Origin: JBKBUF01 sp046290815
Lineage (GTDB): Bacteria; Bacteroidota; Bacteroidia; Cytophagales; Cytophagaceae
Direction of reading: 5' to 3'
DNA: 34,312 nt
NCBI GenBank assembly: GCA_046290815.1
Contig: JBKBUF010000038.1
Coordinates: forward strand, 1 to 34,312
Shown: one piece after another, positions 17,068-25,756 of the stretch
Layout of the letters: every line of letters begins with the position of its first letter
Numbering within the stretch: the stretch's first letter is position 1
Position numbers and translations under genes: made by a program
The notes under the pieces: generated by a model
What the model was told of the DNA's origin: nothing
The model's input: only the letters and a program-made list of their open reading frames with translations
The model's database searches: none

Positions 17068-18185
17068 TGAAAGTTTCTTTCATTTTTCTGTCTGCATTTT
17101 CCAGTACCGGCGGAATAGAAAAATTTAATAGATCATTCATCAAGGCCTGTTCAGATTTAGAAAAGGAAAAAGTAATCAAACGTTCATTTTTTTATTCCTT
17201 TTATGATAGTTTTCCTGATCCAAATTACACTCAGGGGGCCTACTATGCTGCTTTTAACAGGAGATATCTTTCTTTTATTTTTTCTGCCATTTTTGGAAGA
17301 GTAGTTAAATCAGATATTGTCTTCCTAGGTCATATTAACCTTGCTCCATTGGGGTTAATATTAAAATTTTTTTATCCCACAAAAAAAATTGTTTTAATCA
17401 CTCATGGAATTGAAGTATGGGGACGACTTTCAGTATTTAAAAAATTAATATTAAAATTCACTTATAAAGTTTTTACTGTCAGTAATTACACCAAAGGGAT
17501 TTTATGTAATGAGCATAGGTTGAAGCCGCACAAAGTGGAATTATTTCCTAATGCGATTGATCCTTTTTTTTTAATTCCAACCTTGACAGCTTCCAAAAGC
17601 TCATCCAAATTTAATTTAAATGCTGAAACGAAAGTTCTTTTAACTTTAAGCAGATTGTCCTTTTTCGAACGTAATAAGGGTTATGATGTAATTATTGAAT
17701 TAATGCCAGAGTTGCTACTTATTGAGCCAAACTTGAAATACATTATTGCAGGAAAATATGATGATCTGGAAGGCATCAGACTTAAAGAAAAAATTGCCGA
17801 CTTAAAATTAACTGAAAAGGTGATATTGACTGGATTTGTTAAGGAAGAAGAACTTACAGAATTTTATTCAGCCTGCGACATATTTGTAATTCCAAGTAAA
17901 AAAGAAGGTTTTGGTATTGTTTTTATTGAAGCGCTTGTATGTGGCTTGCAGGTTATTGGTGGGAATAAAGATGGAACTGTTGATGCTTTACAAAATGGTT
18001 TATTTGGTATTCTTGTAGATCCGGATTGTAAGGAAAGTATTAAAGAAGGAATTATTAAGGCTTTAAGCAAAAATACCTCAAAGCAAGATAAGCTTTATTT
18101 GCAAAGTCAGGTTCTTGAAAAATTTGGCTACCTTAAATTTAAAGAAAGATTAGCAATCCAAATTAACCAAATGGTAAATGCATAA
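17067..18185 (+). CDS. Glycosyltransferase family 4 (GT-B fold)
   Basis: This 372-residue retaining glycosyltransferase should add one sugar of the repeat unit on the cytoplasmic face. The N-terminal domain opens with SFIFLSAFSSTGGIEKF, the glycine-rich acceptor-side loop of GT4 enzymes. ITHGIEVWG and LFPNAIDPF follow. The C-terminal donor domain shows LSRLSFFERNKGYD and the EX7E motif in KEGFGIVFIEALVCGLQVIG. The start ATG overlaps the stop of the kinase gene by 1 nt and the end overlaps the next gene by 8 nt. The sugar specificity cannot be read from the sequence. Confidence 0.85.
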   Translation: MKVSFIFLSAFSSTGGIEKFNRSFIKACSDLEKEKVIKRSFFYSFYDSFPDPNYTQGAYYAAFNRRYLSFIFSAIFGRVVKSDIVFLGHINLAPLGLILKFFYPTKKIVLITHGIEVWGRLSVFKKLILKFTYKVFTVSNYTKGILCNEHRLKPHKVELFPNAIDPFFLIPTLTASKSSSKFNLNAETKVLLTLSRLSFFERNKGYDVIIELMPELLLIEPNLKYIIAGKYDDLEGIRLKEKIADLKLTEKVILTGFVKEEELTEFYSACDIFVIPSKKEGFGIVFIEALVCGLQVIGGNKDGTVDALQNGLFGILVDPDCKESIKEGIIKALSKNTSKQDKLYLQSQVLEKFGYLKFKERLAIQINQMVNA

Positions 18186-19350
18186 GAAAAAAATTTACTT
18201 TTTAATTAGTCATCCGATTCAATATTTTTCTCCACTTTTCAAAAAATTGGCTGAGGATGAATCTTTAGATTTTATGGTATTATATTGTTCTGATGAAAAT
18301 GTAAAGGGGCATTTTGATAAACAATTTGGTGTCACTTTTGCTTGGGATATTCCTGTTTTAAACGGATATAATTATAATTTCTTAAAAAATCATTCTTGGA
18401 AACCCTCAATTTATAATGGGTTTTTTGGTCTTATCAATTTTAGTCTTATTAAAATCTTAAAAGGTAATAAGGATACAATTTTGATAATTCATGGCTGGAA
18501 TAGATTCACCATGATACTCGGGCTAATAATTGCAAAATTAAGAGGCATAAAAGTTTATTTACGAGCGGAGAATCCATTTAAGCAGGAAATTAAAAAGAAA
18601 AAGATCAATATATTAATAAAAAAAATTTTCCTGGGACAATTGATATTTCCTCTTTTTGATAAAATTCTGTATATAGGGCACCAGAACAAAGAGTTTTACA
18701 GATTTTATGGTGTACCGGAAAAAAAGTTGATTTTTACACCTTATTGCATAGATAATGATCGATTCTTATCATATTATAAATTAAATTTTCAAAATAAGGA
18801 GAATCTTAAAGTTAAACTGGGATTACCTCTTGATCACATTATCATCCTTTTTGCAGGTAAATTTATTTCTAAGAAGAACCCATTTGACTTATTAAAAGCG
18901 TTTGAAGAATTAAATTTGGGAAATGTTACTTTGGTAATGGTAGGAGATGGTGAACTTCGAAAAGAGCTTGAATCGTACGTAAATACAAAGGAAATTAGAA
19001 ATATAGTATTTACAGGGTTTAAAAATCAAACTGAAATCCCGGAATATTATTTAATTTCTGATATTTTTGTCTTACCATCCGGTATAGGGGAGACATGGGG
19101 TCTAGTAATTAATGAAGCGATGAATTTTGGGTTACCAATAATTTCCAGTGATTTGGTAGGTTGTTCTAATGATTTGGTCTTACACGGTAAAAATGGCTTT
19201 ATTTTCCAGGAAGGGAACATTAATCAACTTTCAAGATATTTGAAAATTTTAGTATTAAATGATGATTTTAGACAAGAGGCAGGAAAATTATCCGCTGATA
19301 TAATTTCAGATTATTCATATGATAAGGTAATTGAAGGCATAGTTAAATAA
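18178..19350 (+). CDS. Glycosyltransferase family 4 (GT-B fold)
   Basis: This is a 390-residue cytoplasmic GT4 enzyme. The N-terminus reads IYFLISHPIQYFSPLFKKLA, a signature of a GT4 subgroup common in Bacteroidota and cyanobacterial polysaccharide loci. YLRAENPF, the linker FTPYCIDNDRF, the start of the donor domain (LFAGKFISKKNPFDLLKAF) and EX7E in GETWGLVINEAMNFGLPII follow. The gene begins 8 nt before the end of the previous one and is followed by a 50-bp AT-rich gap. Donor and linkage are unknown. Confidence 0.85.
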   Translation: MHKKKIYFLISHPIQYFSPLFKKLAEDESLDFMVLYCSDENVKGHFDKQFGVTFAWDIPVLNGYNYNFLKNHSWKPSIYNGFFGLINFSLIKILKGNKDTILIIHGWNRFTMILGLIIAKLRGIKVYLRAENPFKQEIKKKKINILIKKIFLGQLIFPLFDKILYIGHQNKEFYRFYGVPEKKLIFTPYCIDNDRFLSYYKLNFQNKENLKVKLGLPLDHIIILFAGKFISKKNPFDLLKAFEELNLGNVTLVMVGDGELRKELESYVNTKEIRNIVFTGFKNQTEIPEYYLISDIFVLPSGIGETWGLVINEAMNFGLPIISSDLVGCSNDLVLHGKNGFIFQEGNINQLSRYLKILVLNDDFRQEAGKLSADIISDYSYDKVIEGIVK

Positions 19351-19400
19351 AAAATTCTTAAAATTATCTTATTTTATACTGTATAACCCGACTTTTTTAA

Positions 19401-20429
19401 ATGAAAATTTTTTATGCAGGCACATTAAGTACTAAAAGTAATTCTTTTTCAAGGATGCAAATTTTCAAACAAGAAGGGTTTGATGTAATTCCTTTTGATT
19501 TTAGTCAATTTATTAAAAGAGATTTTTTTGGCAAATTACAATTCAGGCTTGGTATTGGACCTGATATTAATAAATTAAATAGTAGGCTAGTTGAAAAGGT
19601 TAAAGGTTCAATTCCTGATTTACTTTGGATAGATAAAGGGTTATATATTCAACCTTCGTCTTTGAAAAAGATCAAGGACTCTTTTCCTAAAGCTATTATA
19701 GTTCATTTAAATCCGGATGATCCTTTTGGGAATAACCAGGAGGGATTCAGATTATTTAAAAAGTCTATCCCTTTTTATGATGTTCATTTCGTTTCCCGGC
19801 CACAAAATGTTAATGAATACAAATCATTTGGAGCAAAAACTGTATTTGAATATGATCGTTCTTTTGATCCAAATATTCATAGGCCTATACAATTATCTGA
19901 AACGGAGAAGTCAAAGTACCATACCAAAGTTGGTTTTGTTGGAACTTTTGCTTACGCTAGAGCTGAATCTATTCTATTTTTAATTGAAAATGGTATTCCT
20001 GTATCCATTTATGGAGATCATTGGGAGAAGTTTAAGAGTTTTAAAAAAATTCAGAAATATTATAAGGGAAAAGCCGTTTATGGATTAGAATATGCGAAAG
20101 TTATTTCTGGTATGGAAATAGCCTTACATTTTTTAAGAAAAGAGAATAGAGATTTTCAGGATAGTAGGACCTTTGAGATTCCTGCATGTGGTACATTTAT
20201 GATAGCCGAAAGAAGCTATAAGCATGAAGAGTTTTTTAAAGAAGACGAAGAAGCAGTTTTTTTTGATAATAATGAAGAACTGCTGAAAAAAGTAAGTTAT
20301 TATATCAACCATCCTGAAAAAAGAGAAAAGATTGCCAAAAATGCTTTGGAAAAGAGTCTTAAAGCAGGTTATGACCATAAAAACCGACTTTTAGATATGA
20401 TAAATAAGGTATTGAAATTAAAGCAATAA
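19401..20429 (+). CDS. CgeB-like glycosyltransferase (GT-B)
   Basis: This 342-residue protein belongs by pattern to the CgeB/Glyco_trans_1_2 group of GT-B enzymes. It has an N-terminal Rossmann start (MKIFYAGTLS), the HLNPDDPFG segment, HFVSRPQNVNEYKSFGAKTV, and the donor-side KVGFVGTFAYARAE. The conserved C-terminal block is DSRTFEIPACGTFMIAERS followed by the region around HEEFF and NHPEKREKIAKNA. Relatives act in spore-coat and surface-glycan decoration. It lies within the EPS operon with a 50-bp gap upstream and 20 bp downstream. Confidence 0.8.
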   Translation: MKIFYAGTLSTKSNSFSRMQIFKQEGFDVIPFDFSQFIKRDFFGKLQFRLGIGPDINKLNSRLVEKVKGSIPDLLWIDKGLYIQPSSLKKIKDSFPKAIIVHLNPDDPFGNNQEGFRLFKKSIPFYDVHFVSRPQNVNEYKSFGAKTVFEYDRSFDPNIHRPIQLSETEKSKYHTKVGFVGTFAYARAESILFLIENGIPVSIYGDHWEKFKSFKKIQKYYKGKAVYGLEYAKVISGMEIALHFLRKENRDFQDSRTFEIPACGTFMIAERSYKHEEFFKEDEEAVFFDNNEELLKKVSYYINHPEKREKIAKNALEKSLKAGYDHKNRLLDMINKVLKLKQ

Positions 20430-20449
20430 GGATTATAATAATAGTTAAA

Positions 20450-21424
20450 TTGGAAAATATAATTTTAATTACTGGGGTTGCTGGTTTTATTGCAAGTAAG
20501 ACAGCTGAGTTATTATTAAATAATGGGGAAACAGTAATAGGCGTTGATAATATGAATGATTATTACGATGTAAATTTAAAGAAACATCGTTTGGAGCAGC
20601 TAAGAAAGTATGAAAACTTTAGATTTTATCTTGCAGATATAGAAGATTACTCTGACCTAGATGTTCTTTTTAAAAAATATAATTTTCAGGCTGTTTTAAA
20701 TTTAGCAGCCAGAGCAGGAGTAAGATACAGTTTGGAAAATCCATATATCTATTTATCTACAAATTCATTAGGTACTTTAAATTTATTAGACTTAATGAGG
20801 GTTTATAATGTTAGAAAAATGGTTGTGGCTTCTACGTCATCCTTATATGCAGGACAATCAATGCCATTTATGGAATCATTGCCCGTTAATTCTCCAATTT
20901 CTCCATATGCTGCTTCTAAAAAGGCTGCAGAGGTATTAGCATATACTTACCATTTTCAATTCGGCTTAGATATTTCTGTTGTTAGATATTTTACTGTCTA
21001 TGGTCCTGCTTCTCGACCGGACATGGCCATTTTTCGATTCGTAAAATGGATTGCCGAGGGTAAAGTGATAGAATTGAATGGCAATGGTAGTCAGTCTCGG
21101 GATTTTACTTATATAGATGACATTTCAACTGGTACAATAGCTGCTATGAGGTCAGTGGGATATGAAATTATTAATTTGGGTGGTGGAAGAAACCCAGTTT
21201 CAATTATTGAAATTATTGAAAAATTAGAATCCTTAATTGGGAAAAAAGCTAATATAGTTTACAAGCCTTTTCATAAGGCCGATATGGAAAAAACTTGGGC
21301 CAATATTGAGAAAGCTAATAAATTATTAAATTGGCAACCTAAAATTGGAATTGATGAAGGTTTAAAACGCACGGTGGAATGGTATTTCCAAAATCAACAA
21401 TTATGTTCTGCAATTCATATATAA
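20450..21424 (+). CDS. NAD-dependent sugar epimerase, UDP-glucuronate 4-epimerase-like
   Basis: This 324-residue protein is an extended short-chain dehydrogenase/reductase. The NAD-binding motif is TGVAGFIAS (residues 8-16, GxxGxxA). VIGVDNMNDYYDVNLKKHRL is typical of UDP-glucuronate 4-epimerases, and the catalytic set is STSSLY (128-133) with Y153 and K157 in SPYAASKKA. It probably supplies UDP-galacturonate, or an epimerised uronic or hexose donor, to the glycosyltransferases around it. The only start consistent with the full motif is TTG at 20450; the first ATG would come after the cofactor loop. UDP-glucose or UDP-GlcNAc epimerase activity cannot be excluded. Confidence 0.8.
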   Translation: MENIILITGVAGFIASKTAELLLNNGETVIGVDNMNDYYDVNLKKHRLEQLRKYENFRFYLADIEDYSDLDVLFKKYNFQAVLNLAARAGVRYSLENPYIYLSTNSLGTLNLLDLMRVYNVRKMVVASTSSLYAGQSMPFMESLPVNSPISPYAASKKAAEVLAYTYHFQFGLDISVVRYFTVYGPASRPDMAIFRFVKWIAEGKVIELNGNGSQSRDFTYIDDISTGTIAAMRSVGYEIINLGGGRNPVSIIEIIEKLESLIGKKANIVYKPFHKADMEKTWANIEKANKLLNWQPKIGIDEGLKRTVEWYFQNQQLCSAIHI

Positions 21425-21460
21425 AATCTTAATCTTAAGTAATTTTTAGTGTAATTAAAA

Positions 21461-22621
21461 ATGAAAATTTCAGTTGCTTTGCGTGCAAAATTTCATGGCT
21501 TCAATTTAGCCCAACAACTCTTAAATCGTAAAGCACTTTCTTTCTTATATACGTCTTTTTATGGTAATTTTTTGGGTAAAGACAATAGCATTGGATTTTC
21601 TATTCCTGAACTTCATATTAAAACCAACCTAATCAGTGCCATACTAACTTATGGAATCAAGCCAAAAAATCAATTGCTAAGCTATGAATACTTTGGTAAC
21701 TGGGTAGCAAAGAATATTCAAGATGAGGATTTAATCATTACATGGGGTTTATCCGCCTTGCCAATTATTGAAAAAGCTAAAAAGCTGAAAATTTTAACTG
21801 TAGTAGAAAGAGGGTCCTCTCATGCTACATTTCAACGAGATATTTTATTAGCAGAAAATGAAATTTGGGGAGTAACTTCTAAAGACCTTCTTAGAAGTTT
21901 TTCTTCAGAAAGGATGGAAAGGGAATTACTTGAATATAAAGAAGCGGATTTTATTTCCATACCTTCAGATTTTGTCAAAAGAACTTTTATTGAAAATGGG
22001 ATAGCAGAAGAGAAGCTGATAAAAATTCCTTATGGAGTTGATCTTACTCAATTTTACCCTATGAAGAAGCAGGATGATATTTTTAGAATAATTTTTGTTG
22101 GGGGTATTAGATTAAGAAAAGGAGTTCAATATTTATTAAAGGCTTTTTCTGAATTAAAATTAGAAAAATCTGAATTGTGGTTAGTTGGGGGTATTATGCC
22201 CGATATAAAAGGTGTTTTAGAAAAGTATGAAGGATCATTTAAATATTTTTCACCTGTTCCTCAAGGTGACTTGAGAAACTTGTATTCTCAGGCATCTTTG
22301 TTTGTAATATGTTCCATTGAAGAAGGTATGGCAATGGTTCTCCCTCAGGCTATGGCCTGTGGATTACCAGTAATTTGTACTACCAATTCCGGAGGAGAGG
22401 ATTTAATTGAAGATGGTAAGGAAGGCTATATTATTCCAATTAGAGATATAGATGCTTTGAAAGAAAGGATCTTATTTTTATATAACAATAGAGATTTATG
22501 TTCTGAAATGGGTAATGCAGCAAGACTTAAAGTGCAATCTGGTTTAACATGGGATGATTATGGACATAAAATTTTTGAAAAATATTCAAATATTATTTTA
22601 AAGAATTCGCAAGGGGTATGA
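21461..22621 (+). CDS. Glycosyltransferase family 4 with EX7Q variant
   Basis: This 386-residue GT4 enzyme has the linker IPYGVDLTQFYP, a donor-domain start FVGGIRLRKGVQYLLKAF and the signature SIEEGMAMVLPQAMACGLPVI. The second Glu of the EX7E motif is Gln here, a variant I have seen in other members of this subgroup, so it is probably active. The N-terminal half (ALRAKFHGFNLAQQLLNR, VVERGSSHATFQRDIL) is less standard and would set the acceptor. It overlaps the following methyltransferase gene by 4 nt (ATGA). Confidence 0.83.
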   Translation: MKISVALRAKFHGFNLAQQLLNRKALSFLYTSFYGNFLGKDNSIGFSIPELHIKTNLISAILTYGIKPKNQLLSYEYFGNWVAKNIQDEDLIITWGLSALPIIEKAKKLKILTVVERGSSHATFQRDILLAENEIWGVTSKDLLRSFSSERMERELLEYKEADFISIPSDFVKRTFIENGIAEEKLIKIPYGVDLTQFYPMKKQDDIFRIIFVGGIRLRKGVQYLLKAFSELKLEKSELWLVGGIMPDIKGVLEKYEGSFKYFSPVPQGDLRNLYSQASLFVICSIEEGMAMVLPQAMACGLPVICTTNSGGEDLIEDGKEGYIIPIRDIDALKERILFLYNNRDLCSEMGNAARLKVQSGLTWDDYGHKIFEKYSNIILKNSQGV

Positions 22622-23343
22622 CCAGATTAGAAAGTGATATACAAAAAGAATATTATACTAAAACTGCATCTGACTATGATAAGATGCATATAAACCCAGA
22701 TGATGGTAGAGGTATTGCATTGCAATATATTTCTCAGTTGTTTCCAATTTGGGGAGTGAAATCAATTTTAGATGTTGGGGCAGGAACAGGAAGAGCTGTA
22801 AATTTCCTCTTAAATAAAAATTTTTCTGTCATAGGGATAGAGCCTGTAGAAGCTTTAGTAAAGGTTGGAATTCAAAATGGTATTCCAACATCATCTTTAT
22901 TACTGGGTAATGGAGAGAGATTACCATTTTCGGATGGATCATTTGATGCTGTTTGTGAATTTGGAGTATTGCATCATGTAAAAAATCCAGAATCTATAGT
23001 AAAGGAAATGTTAAGGGTTTCAAGAAAAGTTGTTGTATTGTGTGATAGTAATAGGTTCGCAAGAGGCAGTGTAATAGCAAGGGTGTTTAAATATATTTCG
23101 TATAAATTTAAATTGTGGTCAATTGTAGATTTGGTTAGGACTAGAGGAAAAGGATATCAAATTTCGGAAGGGGATGGTTTGTTTTATTCATACAGTGTGT
23201 ATGATAATTTTGATATTATAAGAAGTTGGTCTGATAGGGTTATTTTAATTCCCTTGGATAAAGATAAGAAAAAATTTGCCACTTGGTTAAGTCCATTATT
23301 TACATCATCCAAAATTTTATTGTGCGGAATTAAGGAAGAATAA
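22618..23343 (+). CDS. Class I SAM-dependent methyltransferase
   Basis: This 241-residue cytoplasmic enzyme has motif I ILDVGAGTGRAV (D52), an acidic post-I residue in VIGIEPVE, motif II LPFSDGSFDAVCEFGVLHHV and post-II MLRVSRKVVVL. This is the UbiE/Methyltransf_11 pattern. The target is probably a sugar hydroxyl or carboxyl of the repeat unit or its lipid-linked intermediate, inferred from its location between two glycan genes. The start overlaps the previous stop by 4 nt and the next gene follows after 2 nt. Confidence 0.8.
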   Translation: MTRLESDIQKEYYTKTASDYDKMHINPDDGRGIALQYISQLFPIWGVKSILDVGAGTGRAVNFLLNKNFSVIGIEPVEALVKVGIQNGIPTSSLLLGNGERLPFSDGSFDAVCEFGVLHHVKNPESIVKEMLRVSRKVVVLCDSNRFARGSVIARVFKYISYKFKLWSIVDLVRTRGKGYQISEGDGLFYSYSVYDNFDIIRSWSDRVILIPLDKDKKKFATWLSPLFTSSKILLCGIKEE

Positions 23344-23345
23344 TT

Positions 23346-24020
23346 ATGAATGTTTCTGAAAAGAGATATAAAAATTTGGGAAATATTTCCATTATAAATG
23401 AAATTGACAATTCCTCATTGAGAGTTTTGGATATAGGATGTGGAGCAGGAGACAATGCTAGAATATTAATGGAAAAGGGGAAAATTGTTGATGGAATAAC
23501 CTTATCAATGGCAGAATCAGAGGTTGCTAAAAACCATTGTAGAGACGTATTTATTTATAATCTAGAAAAAGGATTACCAAATGTAGTTAAAGAAAGAGAA
23601 TATGAAGTTATCATTTGCTCTCATGTCCTTGAACATATATGTTGGCCAGAAATTCTTTTAAACGATATCTACAATCTTTTAGAGAAAACAAATGGAACAC
23701 TATTGGTGGCGCTTCCAAACATAATGCATTATAAATTTCGAAGTAAATTGATTTTAGGGAACTTTGATTACACTCCTTCAGGCACCATGGATAATACTCA
23801 TTTTAGATGGTATACGTTTAAATCTGCAAGGCAATTATTTATTAACAATCATTTTATCATTAATAAATCATGGGTGGATGTATCCTTGCCATGTAAATCT
23901 TTATCCGAAAAGTTACTGCCAAAGTTTATACATCCTTTCTTTAAAAACGTATTGGCTCAAATTTCTCCAGGATTATTTGGATCTCAACTTTTATATAAAC
24001 TTCGTGTAAAGGAAAACTAG
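23346..24020 (+). CDS. Class I SAM-dependent methyltransferase
   Basis: This is a 224-residue methyltransferase. Motif I is VLDIGCGAGDNA (D29), motif II is YEVIICSHVLEHI and the later strand is TLLVALPNIMHYKFR. The PN-x-MHY and HFRWYTF features resemble methyltransferases of polysaccharide loci (Methyltransf_23-like). It is one of two methyltransferases side by side, separated from its neighbours by only 2 and 1 nt. The overlapping ORF in another frame inside it is a shadow. Confidence 0.8.
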   Translation: MNVSEKRYKNLGNISIINEIDNSSLRVLDIGCGAGDNARILMEKGKIVDGITLSMAESEVAKNHCRDVFIYNLEKGLPNVVKEREYEVIICSHVLEHICWPEILLNDIYNLLEKTNGTLLVALPNIMHYKFRSKLILGNFDYTPSGTMDNTHFRWYTFKSARQLFINNHFIINKSWVDVSLPCKSLSEKLLPKFIHPFFKNVLAQISPGLFGSQLLYKLRVKEN

Positions 24021-24021
24021 A

Positions 24022-24873
24022 ATGAGTATTCGAATACATGCCATAATACTTGCACTAAATGAGGGAATGTTTATTAAAGAAACTATTAAACCTTTATACC
24101 CTTATTGTAATGGAATTAGTGTGATATCACAATATGATAGAGATTATTATGGTAATATGATTGAACCGGATAATACATTAAATGATGTCCTTTCTTTTCC
24201 AGATCCTGAAGGGAAGATTAATTTGGTGATTAGAAAGTTTAAGGACGAGGCTGTTGCGAGAAATCATGAAATGGCTGCTCTGTTAAATGAACCTTACAAA
24301 TCAGTAATCACTCATAGTGTTTCAATGAAGGATGTGTTGAAATTTCATCAACCTCCGGACTATTTTTTAATTGTAGATGGAGATGAAATTTATGATATAG
24401 ATACTTTGCCAAGAATCATAGATTATTTGAAATGGAAAAAGCCTAGAGGAATGCGAATAAATGCATTTAATTACTATAACACTTGGAATAGAAGAGTAAA
24501 GTTAGAAGATGAAAAATTTTGTCATTTTGGATTTATAAAGGCCGGTATTTTTTTTAAAATAAGAAGGATTGTTAGTCTAAATGAAATAAGGTTGTTGAAA
24601 TATTTTAAAAAAATCGGGTTAGGCAGTTTGCCTTCTATATTATGGGGTTTTATTGAATGCCCATCTGAAATTGGTGTATTCCATCATGCAGCTTATATAG
24701 GTGGTGAAGAAAGGATCAAACAGAAGATGAAGAAATCTTCTCATTCTGAGCTAAAAGATAAATTTCAGGAACAGTTGGAAAAGTTAAATAATAAAAGAAC
24801 AGAATATGTTCCTATTGATAAACTTCCTATAAATATTAGAGAAGGTAATTGGGAAAAACATCTTTTTGAATAA
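24022..24873 (+). CDS. GT2-like glycosyltransferase (GT-A fold), divergent
   Basis: This is a 283-residue protein. The start IHAIILALNEGMFIKETI is that of GT2-type enzymes. The DxD-type metal-nucleotide motif is probably IVDGDEIYD, preceded by the conserved basic segment KDEAVARNHEMA. The central part lacks the usual SxDxS pattern of classic GT2 enzymes, so this is a distant member. It is wedged between two methyltransferase genes, 1 nt after the first and 7 nt before the ATG of the next. Donor and linkage are unknown. Confidence 0.7.
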   Translation: MSIRIHAIILALNEGMFIKETIKPLYPYCNGISVISQYDRDYYGNMIEPDNTLNDVLSFPDPEGKINLVIRKFKDEAVARNHEMAALLNEPYKSVITHSVSMKDVLKFHQPPDYFLIVDGDEIYDIDTLPRIIDYLKWKKPRGMRINAFNYYNTWNRRVKLEDEKFCHFGFIKAGIFFKIRRIVSLNEIRLLKYFKKIGLGSLPSILWGFIECPSEIGVFHHAAYIGGEERIKQKMKKSSHSELKDKFQEQLEKLNNKRTEYVPIDKLPINIREGNWEKHLFE

Positions 24874-24880
24874 AAATCTA

Positions 24881-25756
24881 ATGCCAATATCAAACAAAAT
24901 AGAATGGATAAGTTCGGAAGATTCAAGGAATGAATCTATTTTAATGGATCTTCAGAAAAAGATGGAAGATTTTTATGCGAATTCCAAAACTTATTATAAG
25001 GACATTGATTTTACTAAAAATGTATGGATCAATCCATCAGCCTTGATACAGAAGGATATTATTAGAGAATTACAAGGGAACAAAAGAATATTAGAGGTAG
25101 GATGTGGGTCAGCTAATATACTTATGGCTAATGCTATTGATGAATCCGAATATTCAGGTGTAGAATTTTCTTCAGAATTAATAAATCTAAATAAGTCTAA
25201 ATTTCCAAAAGCTACTTTTAAAGTAATTGAAGACCCTAGGATAATTCCTTTTGAGGAAAATTTATTTGATGTGGTTTTTTCAACTTATGTGTTAGAACAC
25301 ACAGTTTTTCCTGGCAACTTTTTGAAGGAATGTATGCGAGTGCTTAAGCCTGGAGGTGTATTAATTGTAGTTTGTCCTGATTTTTTAGGTAAAGGGAGAA
25401 TGTCTTCTCAAAGGTGTGGATTGTCACAAGGTACCGGAAAAGAGAAATTTATGATGGGTAAAATATTCGATGCCTTTATTACAGGATTCGACTCTAAAGT
25501 AAGAGTACCAATAACAGCGTTAATATTGAGACGAAAGGCGATCAAAAAGCCTCAATTTTATATTAATATCAATCCAATATGCTTTGAAGATAAATTTAGG
25601 CCTGATGTAGATGCAATTTATGTTACTTATGATCACGAAATAAAATCCTTTTTGAAAAGTATAGGAATAATATGCAAAGAGCTTGACAAGGATTTATTGG
25701 AGTATTCACATTTGCATAGAAACATTTATATAAAGGGAATTAAAATAGGTGGATAA
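24881..25756 (+). CDS. Class I SAM-dependent methyltransferase
   Basis: This is a 291-residue enzyme if started at the ATG at 24881; an upstream TTG at 24866 would add five residues and overlap the previous gene by 8 nt. I prefer the ATG. The domain shows motif I ILEVGCGSANIL (E72), motif II FDVVFSTYVLEHTVFP and post-II CMRVLKPGGVLIVVCPDF. A long N-terminal extension (about 60 residues) and a C-terminal part of about 130 residues may bind the glycan acceptor. The end overlaps the GTG start of the flippase gene by 8 nt. Confidence 0.8.
   Translation: MPISNKIEWISSEDSRNESILMDLQKKMEDFYANSKTYYKDIDFTKNVWINPSALIQKDIIRELQGNKRILEVGCGSANILMANAIDESEYSGVEFSSELINLNKSKFPKATFKVIEDPRIIPFEENLFDVVFSTYVLEHTVFPGNFLKECMRVLKPGGVLIVVCPDFLGKGRMSSQRCGLSQGTGKEKFMMGKIFDAFITGFDSKVRVPITALILRRKAIKKPQFYININPICFEDKFRPDVDAIYVTYDHEIKSFLKSIGIICKELDKDLLEYSHLHRNIYIKGIKIGG

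Noticed and set aside
23764..24009. Plus-strand ORF overlapping the methyltransferase at 23346-24020
   Set aside because: It is another frame of a gene with clear SAM-binding motifs and has no recognisable features.
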